Below are positions 10,080-22,800 of a DNA stretch of 64,000 bases, piece after piece. The translations under genes and the position numbers were made by a program. The first letter of the stretch is position 1. Each line of letters begins with the position of its first letter. The stretch is taken from the NCBI GenBank assembly GCA_009667805.1, contig CM019069.1:97561204-97625203 (forward strand), given 5' to 3'. The DNA comes from Leptobrachium leishanense. Its lineage: Eukaryota > Chordata > Amphibia > Anura > Megophryidae. The notes under the pieces are model-generated. The model made no database searches and had not been told where the DNA came from. It saw nothing but the letters and a program-made list of their open reading frames with translations.

Positions 10080-10671
10080 AGGGACACTCTACTCAAAAAA
10101 AATCACCCCCCCCCCGTTTTTTTATCCTAACCTATCCCTATTCCCTTAATAAATCTTTAGTTTTTAATTAATTTTTTTTGTAACTGTAATACTTACCCTA
10201 AAATCCACTTCTTTCCAGCTGTGTCTTTTTTTTTTATATACACTCACCTCCCTCCTCTTCCGCTCCCGTCCGTCTTGATGCTTCTTGGCTTCTGGTTTAC
10301 GTGAGAAGCGTGCATCTCACATAAGCCAGCCAATCGGCAGGCTTCCTCCCGGCTCCCTCTGAGGATTAGTGTTGCGCGCAAGAGGATGCCCTCTTGCCTA
10401 ACCCTCAGAGGGAGCCGCCAGCTTCTGCTGTGAGTTGGAGACGTCATCGCGCCGAAAGCACGATGCGTCTCCTACTCGGCAAAAGTCGGCAGAAGCGGGA
10501 AATATGATTCCCGCTCTGCTGACTGACAGCTGGGAGGGCGGAGTAAACTCCTCCGCCTCTCTCAGCTGTTTTCAGCTTTTTCAGCTGAACTGCCGAGCGG
10601 AGGGAGGGGAGACAGAGGGCATCATGACCACCTAAAATAGCTTAGGTGGTCATGTTGCCTAGAGTGTCCCT
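10080..10671. mobile_element. T2/Kolobok-type MITE
   Basis: Ends AGGGACACTCTAC and TAGAGTGTCCCT form inverted repeats, flanked by TTAA on both sides (10076-10079 and 10672-10675). TTAAAGGG ends with TTAA duplication are the hallmark of the T2 MITE family described from Xenopus (Kolobok superfamily). The element has no coding capacity. It sits inside Penelope-like element A. Confidence 0.8.
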
Positions 10672-10675
10672 TTAA

Positions 10676-11153
10676 CATTGAGTGATTACATTATAGCAAG
10701 TAGATATCTCGTTCAAAGCATACAACTACAATACCTCACCGGAACATGTATAAAATCAATACCAGCCATAGAAACATGTCCAAATTGAACTCCTTATTAA
10801 GGCCCCGTGGCCACAATGTATCCAAATTTAAAGATCCTTTATTTTAAGAACCCCCCCATCTTAAATGTGGCACCCAATCAATGACCTGAAAATGAACTTG
10901 TGATATTTAATGATTTTCCTTTTGAAAATATGTTCTGATACCGACAAATCTTTACACGTGCGGATAGTGGATTTACGTTGAGTTATTTTATTTTTCTGGT
11001 TGTTTCACCCACATACAAAAGTCCACAGGGACACTTAAAAATAAAAAAAATAATAATTGTAAATCTTAAACCCTTGACCTGTATGTGGGTGGACAATAGT
11101 GTCTCCTTTAAGCACTGCATTGTAGTAGCTGCATGATAGACAAGGATATGTTC
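10676..11153 (-). pseudogene. Penelope-like element A, GIY-YIG endonuclease remnant
   Basis: The minus strand contains TTTAAGTGTCCCTGTGGAC followed by TTTTGTATGTGGGTGAAAC, which reads as KCPCGLLYVGET with a frame change. This is the CPCG..YVG motif of the Penelope GIY-YIG endonuclease. Further on, a WPRGLNKEFNLD-like reading matches the usual Penelope C-terminal PxGLNEE motif. Stops and frameshifts make it non-functional. The upstream coding part is displaced by L1 copy 1 and resumes at 17210. Confidence 0.7.
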
Positions 11154-11251
11154 GAGGGGGCGTGTCCTGAACTCTGAGCCGAATGGCCGCTTGTTAGATC
11201 GGCTCCTGCACAGACCTCGTTCATAACGGGCACCACATCATAAGCCTGCAC

Positions 11252-12146
11252 CATGGGTTAGAGCAAAAAACCTCCCCAGACTCCGGGCTCCTCAGAAGCC
11301 TGCCCCAGCTCACCACAGCCTGGCATTAGGGACTTTTTTCAGCCGCAAAACGGCATGCCAGCAGCGTCTGAAAAATCCAAGATGGCAGCCGCACCTCCAT
11401 CAGCGGCGCCATGCTCCCCAGCCTCCTCCGGCTCTGGCTGGGATCAGCCGCCGGATATACAACAGCTGCTTCGCTCTCTGCCCACCAAGGAGGATTTGTG
11501 TGTGGTGGCTAAGGACCTGCGCCTCTCGCTATCGGGAGAGATTCAGTAAGTGCGCCAAGATCTGCAGGGAATCACGCAGCGCCTCGTGACAGTGGAGGAG
11601 GGGCAGCTGGCACAAGAATCCACTCTTCAGGCCCACACCACGCAGCTGTCACTGCACTACCACCTGCTTCATGCTCTCTTACACGCCAGGTTGAAGACCT
11701 GGAGAACAGAGGCAGACGCCACAATATTAGGGTATGGGGCTTGCCTGATTCCGAAAAGGACCCTGAGGAACTCCGCAGCATGCTGACTCGCCTTTTCAGT
11801 ATGCTGTTGCACAATGCTCCTGAAGCACTGATAGAGATGGAAAGATGGCACAGGGCGCTTAGAGCTAAGGGTCTCCCTGGAGCCCCTCCCCGAGATGTAA
11901 TTTGCTGTATACTGCGCTTCGGCATGAAAGAACGAATCATGGAACATGCACGGGGGAAGACTGCGATACGCTTCGATGGTGAGAAAGTTGAACTATACCA
12001 GGATGTATCTCAGCTCACCCTACGACCCCTCACTGCAGCGGGGGGGGGGGCCTACAATACAGATGGCTGTACCCCTCGGGTATTCAAGTACGCACTCCGC
12101 ATGGCCCCGTCACAGTGCGCAATAATGAGGAACTGCCTAATTTTTT
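11252..12146 (+). pseudogene. L1 copy 1 ORF1 remnant
   Basis: The frame starts MG and then meets a stop. Open stretches include 11355-11549 and 11741-12148. The readable parts line up with the intact ORF1 of copy 2: SLPTKEDL in the coiled-coil start, LEDLENRGR-type reading near 11695, then PPRDVICCILRFGMKERIME for the RNA-binding and C-terminal domains. An in-frame stop at 11547 and a frameshift near 11700 break it. Confidence 0.8.
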
Positions 12147-12852
12147 GACCCTGTTGGAATTGCCGCCTGATATCATCTCTCGGCATGGCCATACCCGATC
12201 CAATTTTACACTACTGACCTACCAAGGCCACAGCGTCCCCTCAGACGCCCTCTACGACAGACCTTACCTGAGGATCCCATCTCTCCTTCCAGCTTGCAAG
12301 ATACCTGAGCTAATATTTCAATATGTTTCTACGTGACTTTGATATTGCAATATTTGTGGTTCTTCGCTTGACTCGTTCCTCTCCGCTGTTCGCCACCTTG
12401 AATCCGGATGCCGCATGGAATTTTTCCGGGTTATGCGGAGAGTCCTCTTTTTGGGCGTTTTGGACACGGAGCAGACTTGGTCTTCTGCAGTTTATCCGAG
12501 TCCGTTTGCTGCTGTTTAACATCCCTGGTTGCCCTGGTTGCATGCCTCTGATGACGAGATGTGCGGGGACCTTTCGTTTTGATGGTTCTTCACACTCAGT
12601 TTAAGTGTATTATTCGTTACTTCGGGATTCGCTCTCCTGGGATTTTGCCCACTCCAGCCGGAGTTGTCTAGGTGGGGAATCCTCCTGCGTCGCCCCGGGC
12701 ATCGCGTTGGAACCTCCTCTCCTACCTGGGGCGTTCACCCATTATGTTATTTTTGAACTTTTATTTCTGTTTTCATATACTCGTTAATGCCGTATGTGGG
12801 AGAGGGGTAGGGTAAGGAAAGGAAACTTGTTCCTTCACGCTGCGGTCTCGGC

Positions 12853-15800
12853 ATGACTTTTCGTCCTCGACCACTGTTGATACGATCCATTAATGCTGGG
12901 GGCCTCAATGTTCCTGCAAAGAGGCATATTGCTTTGCACGACTTTGCTAAAGCGCAGGTGTTTGTGGCTCTCCTACAGGAGACTCATTTCGCATGCGCGC
13001 ATGCTCCATCCTTTAAAAGTGCATCTTACCCCTTAGGTTTTTTCAGTAATTGCGCAGCTGGCAAAATTAGGGGCACTGCCATCCTTTTCGCTAAACATGT
13101 CCCATTTCAACTACTCGATTGCGCCTTAGGAGGATGATGGCAGGTATGTCATGGTGAAGGGTCATGTTGGGGATCAACTTTACACCTTTGTTTCACTTTA
13201 CCTCCCCAATCGCAGACAACACAAGACCCTTAGGTCCATCATGAATATAGTGGCTACCTTTCAAGAGGGTATTTTGGTGGTGGGCGGGGATTTTAATCTT
13301 ACTTTGGACCCCAAATTTGATACGTCACGTGGGACGTCTAGTGTCCCGCTCACTGTTATAAGATCCACTCGACTGGCTTTGCTGGATTTATGTTTGACCG
13401 ATTGTTGGAGGGCTCTCCACCCTAATACCAGGTACTATACGCACCACAGTGCCTTACATAAATCTCATTCCCGTATTGATCTTATTCTCCTCCTCCCCTT
13501 CACGCAATCACACCTCCTCCAGGCCGCTAAGATTGGATGCCAGACGTGGTCAGACCACTGCCATGTAGACGTGGAGCTCCGGTCCTCTTTGTACCGTCCC
13601 AAGGCTTCGCACTGGCGGCTGAATGACACGCTGTCACAAGATGCTGAGGTACTTGCTGGTCTGGAGGCAGAAGTTGTTCAGTATTTCAATGAGAATAATA
13701 CTCCTGATGTCCCCCCCCCTCCCCGTTCCTTTGTGAGGCTCATAAGGCCTCAGCTCAAGGATATCTCATTAAACAGGGTGCCCGTCTTAAGAGGGAACGC
13801 TCCCAGCGTCAGAACGACTTGATTCAACAGATCCGCTCCCTGGAGGCGTCACATAAATCATGTCAATATGAGGAGATGTACGCACAACTTACCGCGCTTA
13901 GGGCGGCTCTGAACTCTGTTGAACATTAAGGCCCAGAAATCCTTTTTTCATTTTAAAAGAGTGTTCTTTGAACGTGGTAATAAGTGCGGCAGGTTGCTCG
14001 CAAGGGCTTTGCGTAAAAAGCGCAGCTCCACATACATCTCCCGTATAACAGACAAGTTGGGCACAAAGATCATGTTGCCAACTGCCATGTTGAGTATTTT
14101 TCGTGACCAATTCCGATCACTTTATAATCTAGACGCCACCGCTTCCAATAATGCACCACTGTCACAGAAAATTGAAACTTATTTATGCTTACATGTCAAA
14201 CGCAAATTACCTCTGAGTCCCCAATCTCTGAGGAGGAGCTTCACACAGCTGTCAAGGAGACCCCCTCAGGCAAGGCGCCGGGTCCAGACAGGTTCTCTTT
14301 GTCATACTATAAAAAAAACTTATGCCTGTTCTGAAGCCCTATTGGCTTTCTACATTTAATTCCTTGATCCATGGCCATCATCTACACCCTGCCACGTTGA
14401 CTGCCACTATCACTCTGATTCCAAAGCCGGGCAGGGACCCTGACTATTGCAGTAATTACAGACCCATTTCCTTACTTAATCAAGACAAACGGTTTGCAAA
14501 GATTTTAGCCACACGACTCAAACCGTATGTCCCTGGTTTGATACACCCTGACCAAACTGGATTCATCCCTGGGAGAGAAGCAAAAGATAGCACCGTCAGA
14601 GCAATCAATCTAATCCAGGGTGCCTCTCATTTACCCACTGACCCACTCTTGTGGCTCTCCACAGATTGTGACAAGGCTTTTGACAGGGTCCGTTGGGATT
14701 TTCTGTTTTCGCACACTAACCCATATGGGATTTGGGGATCATATGTTGATGTGGATTCATGCCCTATATACTAACCCCTGCGCATGCGTTAATATTAAAT
14801 GGGGTTCTCTCCGACGCCTTCCCCGTAGCCAATGGGACTAGACAGGGGTGCCCTTTGTCCCCCCTTTTGTTCGCGATATCACTGGAACCCTTTTTACAGG
14901 CCGTGCGCGGCGCCCCGGACATCGCAGGGTTGGAGATCGGGTCCTCGGAGCATCGTCTAGCGAAATACGCCGATGACATGTTATTTTTTATTCGCTCACT
15001 GCTTATCACTCTCCCTAACCTTCTGCGGTTATTTGCTGAATACGGCGCCCTCAGTAACTTAAAACTGAACATGGACAAATCAGAAATCCTCCCCATCTCG
15101 GTCCCTGCTCCCTTGGCGCTCAACTTGCGAACCTCATTCCCCTTCAGATGGTGTCATGGTCCTTTAAAATATTTGGGGACATATTTGTCCGGAAACCCGG
15201 GGGACCTGTACTCGGATAATTACAGGCCATTGTTACAGTCTGTGGAGACTGACCTTCGATCCTGGGATCTCCCGCACATATCTTGGTTCGGGCGTATCAA
15301 CGCCATCAAGATGTCCATCCTCCCTAAGATTCTGTACCTCTTCCAGACGATTCCCATTATCCTACCTAGGTCTTTCTTTAACAACAAAGACTGCCTGTTT
15401 CGAAAATACGTCTGGATTGGCCGCCCCCCCACGGGTCAAACTTAGATTACTCACTACCCCGCGCTCTGCGGGAGGCTTGTCTATGCCGCATGTTCAGCGA
15501 TATTATCATGCTTCACATCTACAGCGGATAGTGGAATGGGGAAACATGATGACGCCTAAAACATGGGTGGGGATTGAGAAACACTTTGCCAGTCCCGCTC
15601 TGGCTTCCGTGCCCTGGGTACCACCACGGACGATTCCCCTGTCCCCTACTACTCTCCTCACCACACGCGCTACGTGTCTGGCGAACGTTAGTCACGAACT
15701 AATATAGCCCCCTTCCCCTCACCATTAATGCCACTACAACATCTGCCGGTCTTTTCCAGACATTTATTGCCCACTGCCCCTCTGGATAACCCGCCTTCCC

Positions 15801-16609
15801 CTCTCCCAGGCCATTTTGTTGTGGACGGGCACAGGCTGCACAACTCCCGTACCTTCAGCCTTTGAGCTTTCGCGCCAAATTTCACTTGCATCGTCTACTA
15901 CACTATCTACGCGCACTTGCGCCGCTGGAGGCTTACTGCAGGCACCCAACCACCTTTGAAACTATAATTAAACGAGGCAAGACTCCCGCACACAGTATAT
16001 CCCTCCTGTATAGTATGCTACAGACACTACATATCCCCCCACTCTTTTCCGTACTAAAAATGGGAATCGTCTCTCCAGATTGCTCTGACGGACGCTGAAT
16101 GGCTTAAGGTGTATGAACTTGCATACTGCTGCACCCCTTCCACTAGGATCCAGGAGGTGAATTATAAGATCCTGTACCGCTGGTATCGCACCCCAGATAG
16201 GTTGCGGCACATCACGGGAGGAGGTAGTGATCTATGCTGGCGATGCCAAGCACCCGGCGCTGACCATTTGCACACCTGGTGGTCGTGCCCCCTGGTTAGG
16301 CCATTCTGGTCTCGTGTGCATGCCTACGTATGTATGGTGGTAGAGCCTCACCCACCTTTTCTTCCAGAACTGTATCTTCTACACCACACGTCCATTAACA
16401 TCTCAGCTTACAAAAAGTCGGTCATGCCTCGTCTTATACATGCGGCCAGACTGACCATCCCCAGGTTTTGGAAACAGGTCGTTACGCCCCCTGTTGCTAT
16501 GTGGCTAGATGAAGTGGAATTCATTCGTGGCGTGGACGAGATGGCGTCCCGCGCCGCTGATCGTTATGAAATATATACTCGTAAATGGATTGCGGCGGGA
16601 GTGCGGTAG
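12853..16609 (+). pseudogene. L1 copy 1 ORF2 remnant (endonuclease and reverse transcriptase)
   Basis: In order: an apurinic-type endonuclease start (SINAGGLNVPAKRHIALHDF), LLQETHF, GGDFNLTLD near 13290, and the SDH motif (TWSDHCHVDVE) near 13555. Then come reverse transcriptase motifs ITLIPKPGRDPDYCSNYRPI, the DKAFDRV motif, RQGCPLSPLLFAISLEPF and catalytic YADDMLFF near 14970. A C-terminal zinc-knuckle-like CWRCQAPGADHLHTWWSCP lies near 16240. At least six frame breaks separate these pieces. It is an inactive copy of an element that cut and copied itself into DNA by target-primed reverse transcription. Confidence 0.9.
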
Positions 16610-17209
16610 TACGTCAGCCAGGAGAACCAGTTAGATAGCGACTTGGGCTGCTTGTCGGTGGATCGTCAAATGAACCTCTGTATATACAGCCCGGCCACAC
16701 ACACTCACATCACCCTCTGCCACCGCGCGTGCTCCTGGACTCTGCTGTCCCATCCACCCACCCACCCAGTGCTGGTCAGAAATTTGTAGCTTACTTTCCA
16801 GCTGCTTCCACTTGGCAAATCACCCTAATTAACCCAAGGTTCTAGCCCTTCCCATGATATGTTAATCTGTATATTTGTGTTTTGTTTTTAATAGTTTGCA
16901 TTTTATTACTTTGTATTTCTGTAACAACTGTAACCACTCAATGTTCTCGAACCCAGGACATACTTGAAAACGAGAGAAATCTCAATGTATCCTTCCTCGT
17001 AAAATCCTTTTCAAATAAATAAATAAATATACATTATGTAAATCTGCTTTGCTATGCCGTTACCCCTCCCTTTTCAAATGACTTTGCCTTCTGTTTTAAA
17101 AAAGGTATTACTGTCTACGCTCATGTTGTGTACTACTGCAAAGCTTCTCTGTGATACCTGAAATTCACAATAAACTTGAACTAAAAAAATATAAAAATAA
17201 AATATGTTC

Positions 17210-17330
17210 CATTACTCCTCAAAAAAGTTTTTTTTATTTTATTTTTAAAACAAACCTATGTCTGCCCTAACCAAATAATCTCTAACGTTCTTATTTCTTT
17301 TAAATGAAAACAGGAGTGGCGTTTTGAATT
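17210..17330 (-). mobile_element. Penelope-like element A, upstream piece
   Basis: The minus-strand sequence GGAGTAATGGAACATATCC directly continues the endonuclease part across the L1 insertion, and matches ATGGAACATATCCTTGTC in copy B at 17716-17733. The reading NVRDYLVRADIG upstream resembles the usual Penelope linker motif before the endonuclease. Confidence 0.55.
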
Positions 17331-17639
17331 CCTGCACCTCAGAAAACCCTTTAAGATTTTCCAGTGCCTGCGAATTATTGCATCAATATCCATCCATAAA
17401 AGGTCATTGTGAATGCAATCCTGTACAATTTGTTATCATTAAATCATTCCCTGGGAGCAATAGACTCTACACAATTCAGTCAATGCCCTCTCCTTATCTA
17501 TCAATTTATTTGGATATACACGATCCAAAAAAAAAATTCTACATTTCTCCCAGACTCATCTCGAGTTTATCAGGGTCAGATACGTTCCGTACCACCCTAG
17601 TGTATTGACTCCTTGGCAAAATCGTAACATTCTGTCGGA

Positions 17640-17929
17640 GTGAAAACTGGAGAAATGTAACAGGCTATTTCGATCTGTAGGTTTGACATACAGATCAGTT
17701 GTGATCTTAACCCCCATGGAACATATCCTTGTCTAGCATGCAGCTGCTGCAAAGAAGTGATTAAAGGAGACAGTTGTACACTCACATACAGGTCAAGGAT
17801 TTAGAATGACTATTTTTAAGTGTGACAGCACTTTTGTCATTTATTCGATTAAGTGTCCCTGTGGACTCTGGTGGTGGTTTCACCTACGTACAAAAGAAAG
17901 AACAACATAAATCCACTATCCAATGGATT
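17640..17929 (+). pseudogene. Penelope-like element B, Cys linker and GIY-YIG start
   Basis: The readable parts are a Cys-rich linker (TCTAGCATGCAGCTGCTGC, read as CLACSCC) and then KCPCGLWWWFHLRTKER. In this family the latter should read CPCGLxYVGxT, so the tyrosine part is altered. It is interrupted at 17930-17941 by L1 copy 2 and resumes at 23938. Confidence 0.6.
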
Positions 17930-18041
17930 ATGAAGTGTAGCATCGGTGGCGTGGCTTGCGCACCGAAAGTAATGGCCACCTGACTCCGGAGCTCTGCCGA
18001 GATCGCCCGCTCTGCTCCTTCCGCACCCCATCCGCCACGAG

Positions 18042-18968
18042 ATGGGCAAACCCTGCAAGCCGCCGACCACTCCTGGCCCCTCAGAGCCCGTCGGGGACCA
18101 GCAAAACTGCTCCATTGGGCAGTTTCTGACGCCGATCCCAGACTCTGTCTTGGCGCCATCGCGGGACAAAATGGCGGCGACCCCCGCCTCTTCGGCCCCC
18201 AGCTCCCCCACGCATGCTGCAGACACCTGGGCCATGCCGCCGGAGCTCCACCATCTCCTCAGCTCCTTGCCCACCAAAACGGATTTGGCGGCCTCCACAT
18301 CTAGCCTCCGGGAATCCCTGCTGACGGAGATCAGAGGCCTCAGGAAGGAACTTGGCGGCCTGCAAACCCGGGTTCAGCACGTGGAAACCGCACAGGCCCG
18401 CCACACTGAAATCACAACATCCCACACCAATGCCCTGCAGTCTCAACATCAAATTTTACAGACTATGACACGCCACCTGGAAGACCTAGAAAACAGAGGA
18501 CGCAGGAATAACATTCGGGTAAGAGGCCTCCCTGAACTGGAACGCACCCTACTCCGTTTATTGAACGGCCTACTACAACGAGACTCTGACATCGAATTTG
18601 AAAAAGACTTCACAGAGCTCTGCGCCCTAAAGGCCCCGCCACGAGACGTGGTTTGCTGTCTTCTGCGACATCCCCTCAAAGAGGACATTATGGAGGCAGC
18701 CAGAGCATCTCGCACTGTACTGTTTGAAGACGCCAGTATCTCCTTAGATCAGGATTTATCACCAGCGACCTTACAATCCAGGCGCCTTTTACGCCCCCTC
18801 ACCGCGGCCTTGCAGGAACGGCGCATTGTATACAAGTGGCTCTTCCCATTCGGACTACAGGTCCGCACTGAAAACGGTCCAGCTATCTTGCGATCAGAAC
18901 TTGACCTCCCGGTATTCCTGGAAGCCTTTCATTGCCTAAAGACACCATACTTGCGTGGCCGGACCTGA
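18042..18968 (+). CDS. L1 ORF1 protein (intact, 308 aa)
   Basis: The predicted protein is the L1 RNA-binding chaperone that packages LINE RNA into particles. The N-terminal 75 residues are Pro/Ser-rich. A heptad-rich coiled coil spans roughly residues 78-150. The hallmark NRGRRNNIRVRGLPE at 151-165 starts the RRM domain, and PPRDVVCCLLRHPLKEDIME near 208 belongs to the following RNA-binding part. No stop or frameshift is seen. The start at 18042 was chosen because the equivalent ATG in copy 1 is in the same place. Function is inferred from the family; retrotransposition would also need ORF2, which is broken here. Confidence 0.88.
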   Translation: MGKPCKPPTTPGPSEPVGDQQNCSIGQFLTPIPDSVLAPSRDKMAATPASSAPSSPTHAADTWAMPPELHHLLSSLPTKTDLAASTSSLRESLLTEIRGLRKELGGLQTRVQHVETAQARHTEITTSHTNALQSQHQILQTMTRHLEDLENRGRRNNIRVRGLPELERTLLRLLNGLLQRDSDIEFEKDFTELCALKAPPRDVVCCLLRHPLKEDIMEAARASRTVLFEDASISLDQDLSPATLQSRRLLRPLTAALQERRIVYKWLFPFGLQVRTENGPAILRSELDLPVFLEAFHCLKTPYLRGRT

Positions 18969-19816
18969 CGAGCATGTACGCCCCCTCATTTGGTGCGCCA
19001 CCGAGATCTCAGAGGCCTCGCCGCCGTCGCTACTCCTCAACGCGGAATACTACACCCCATGATCCTCAAGATGGATGACTTACATCTGGCAACTACCCTT
19101 ACAATTTCTGAGCACAAGTAGAGGATGCCAACCCTAATAGCTCAAGAGACTGGAGATCTTGCGGCTAACGACACCAGTGGCTAGATCCAGAATTGGAGAC
19201 CCCCGCACTTTTCAAGACTGCTGCTTGTACCATCTCACGATGACCAGCGATTCACAGCACATCTGACTTGATTCTGACATCTGCCGCTCGCTGAGGTACA
19301 AGGAAAGACACTCATCTGAACAACGCTCTCGAGATACGTAAGTCTCCCTGACGATTACATTGCATGTCTCCCGTTTTTCTTTTTCTGGACTCTGGCCCGA
19401 TTAACACCGAATGGACTGCGTGAGTACTGGACACGGCCTGCACACGCATCTCCCACGATGCAGACTCCTACCCAGGAGGAGACCAGTACAGCGCTACATG
19501 CTGGGGTCGGCGGCACGCTAATACGAAATGTAGAACCTGAGTTTTTTCTTTCTTTTGATTTACAGTTAACAGTTTAGATAATTATTACGTTGATTGCATA
19601 CATCTGCATTTCCTATTTTGTAAACACGTTGCCCTCGGTTGTCGCTTGCTCCTGCCCCGAGAACGTGCCCTTGTACAGAATAGTGCGACATGCACCTACC
19701 CCCGCATATTGCGGTTGTGCATTGTCTCACTTTAGGCACACACTCTTCACCCTCCCTGAACCCCCCCCCCCCCTCTTTTTTCTCTTGTACGCCTACCCCC
19801 TTCCCTAGTTGGTAAC

Positions 19817-22800
19817 ATGGCTACGGCACCTAGACCCATTAAAATCACCTCGATCAATGCCAAAGGACTGAACATCCCGGAGAAGAGGCATACGGCCCTC
19901 CTAGACTTCAGATCCACACCACGCAGACGTGGTGCTCTTGCAAGAAACACATTTTGAAGCGGGTAAGGCTCCACGAATGCGCGATCTAAAATACCCAGTC
20001 GGCTTTTTTAGTAATTCCACTGCTGGCAAAGTATGCGGCACGGCCGTTCTCCTCTCCAGGGACTTCCCCCTCACTGTCACAGGCACGGAACTGGATCAGG
20101 ACGGCCGATACACTTTTGTAAAGGGGTCCCTAGGGGGACAATTTTATACCTTCGCCTCCATTTATTTGCCGAACAGAAAACAACACAAGGTATTACGCTC
20201 TTTGCTGCGTACCCTTGCTGATTGCCAAGAAGGAATCGTACTTATTGGAGGAGATATTAACCTCCCATTGGATGCACGCTTAGACACTTCACGGGGTATA
20301 ACGAGCGTTCCACACTCCGTACTGCGACAAACTCACTCGGCTCACACCGCCTAATCGATTGTTGGCGTGCCACACATCCCACCACACGAGACTACACCTT
20401 TTACAGCCCCCCGCACCAGTCCTATGCGAGGCTGGACTGTATGTTCCTACCATTTGGACACCTCCACGAATCGGTAGATATAGGCCCGATGACGTGGTCA
20501 GATCATCACCCGGTACTACTCACACTTAACTCCCCTTTAGTACGTCCTAAAGACAGAAATTGGCGCCTAAATGAAACTTTACTGAACGACCCCATGATCA
20601 GACAGGGCACCCTCCTGGCTCTCCAGCAATATTTCACTGAAAACTCCACCCCTGACACCTCACCTCAAATCATATGGGAAGCGCATAAGGCAGTGATCCG
20701 AGGTTACCTGATGCAGCAAGGCTCAATCAAAAAAAACAAAAAAAAAAAACCACACCCTTCAAAGAGACACACTTATTCAACGCATTCACACACTGAAGAG
20801 ATCCCATAAGCTCTATGTGGATGACATAGTCTACACGGAGCTTTTGGAGCTTTGCTCCGAACTGAACGCACTTTTAAACAAAACTGCCCACAAAGCCTTC
20901 CTCACTACTCGCCGGACCTTTCACGAGCATGGTAACAAATGTGGACGGCTACTAGCGCGCGCACTCAGAACCCACAGAGAGAAACTATACATCTCCAGAT
21001 TACGCACCCCACAGGGTACACACGTCACGCTACCGCAAGACATGCTATCCCTTTTCCAGGACCACTTCACGGACCTATACAACCTTCCTACAGACCAGCA
21101 ACCATCCTCCGCAGCTCACATGTGTAAATTCGTGGAGACGCACACTCACACTAAGCTAACACCACTCATGCGAGAGGCACTAGAATCCCCTTTAACGGAC
21201 GAAGAATTACACACAGCAATCAAATTGACCCCTGCCGGCAAGACGCCAGGCCCAGACGGTTTGTCCCTCCGATATTATAAAACATTCCTACCCACCTTGA
21301 CTCCCGCGTGGTTGCAAGCCTTTAATACGCTCGCGCAGCGCCCCCATGCCTTACCCCCTCAAACCCTCTCTGCCACCGTCACATTAATACCCAAACCTAA
21401 CAAAGATCATGACTTATGCGCTAACTACCGTCCCATATCACTCCTGAACCAAGACTTAAAATGATTTGTCAAAGCCCTGGCATTACGGATGGCTCGCTAC
21501 ATCCCCAGACTGGTACACCCGGACCAAACTGGATTTATACCAGGGAGAGAGGCCAGGGACAACACAGTCAGAGCCCTGAACCTCATGCATGTTGCCGCTG
21601 AATCCCGTTCAGTCCCTTCCCTTCTACTGTCGACTGATGCCGAGAAGGCGTTTGACAGGGTCAGTTGGCCCTGTTTTGCACCCTCCAGCAGATGGGATTC
21701 GGCTCCAGCATGCTGGCATGGATTGGCTCCCTTTACGCTAACCCCACTGCACGCATTAACTTAAACGGCACGCTCACCCCTCCCTTCCACATCCGAAATG
21801 GCACCAGACAGGGATGCCCTCTTTCACCTTTACTTTTCACGCTCTCACTTGAACCCTTCTTGCAGGCAGTTCGAACAGACCCCTCGATCCACGGCTTTGA
21901 GGTTGCAGATCACCGACATAAAGTGGCAGCATATGCCGACGATTTGTTATTTTTCATACGCCAACCGCTAATCTCCCTCCCCGCCCTCACTTCTCTACGA
22001 CGAGAATTTGGTACCATTAGCAACTACAAGATTAACATGGCGAAGTCGGAAATATTGGGCCTCACCATCCCCCCCCCCGCTTCGCACCCAACTGCAAACC
22101 TCTTTCCCCTTTCAATGGTGCAAGTCATCTCTTAAATATCTGGGAATTTCCCTCACAGCCGACACATCAGACCTCTATTCAGCAAACTACCTCCCACTAC
22201 TACACACCATTACGACAGACCTCACCAAATGGGCACTGCCCCATGTCACGTGGTTCGGACGCATTAACGTCCTAAAAATGAACATACTCCCTCGACTTCT
22301 GTACTTGTTTCAGACCTTGCCAATAGCTATACCAAACTTATTTTTTCGATCCTTACAAACTAGGTTCACCTCCTTTGTCTGGAATAAACGACAACCACGG
22401 TTACGCTTTGCGCTCCTAACAGCAGCAAAATCTGCAGGCGGTCTAGCATTGCCACATGTTCGCCGCTATTACCAAGCCGCGCACTTATTGCGCATACTTG
22501 AATGGACATCAGGTCATGAAAACAAACTATGGATCCCCCTAGAACGAAAACTGGCGGACAGCCCACTGGCCTCTCTGCCCTGGCTATCCGGCACAAACGC
22601 TACCTACCGAGTCGCACCTCACCCAACCATCTCAGCCACTCTGCGTGTCTGGAAGTCGCTCCAACACACCACACCCATTGCCCCTCCTACCTCTCTGCTA
22701 TTTACCTGCATTCTCCCAGAGATTAATTCAACCAGATCAAGCACACATCCCACACTCTCTACTTGCAACCAATCTCACAGATGGCGATACCTTTAAGTCC

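Larger units (their letters stand above)
11154..17201 (+). mobile_element. Full-length L1 (Tx1/L1-like) LINE, copy 1
   Basis: This 6,048-base element is flanked by 8-base duplications ATATGTTC (11146-11153 and 17202-17209). It ends in an A-rich tail after an AATAAA-type signal (CAATAAACTTGAACTAAAAA). It has a 5' leader, an ORF1 remnant, a spacer of about 700 bases and an ORF2 remnant, the normal L1 order. It inserted into Penelope-like element A. Removing it restores GACAAGGATATGTTCCAT, which matches copy B. Both reading frames are broken, so it is inactive. Confidence 0.9.
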
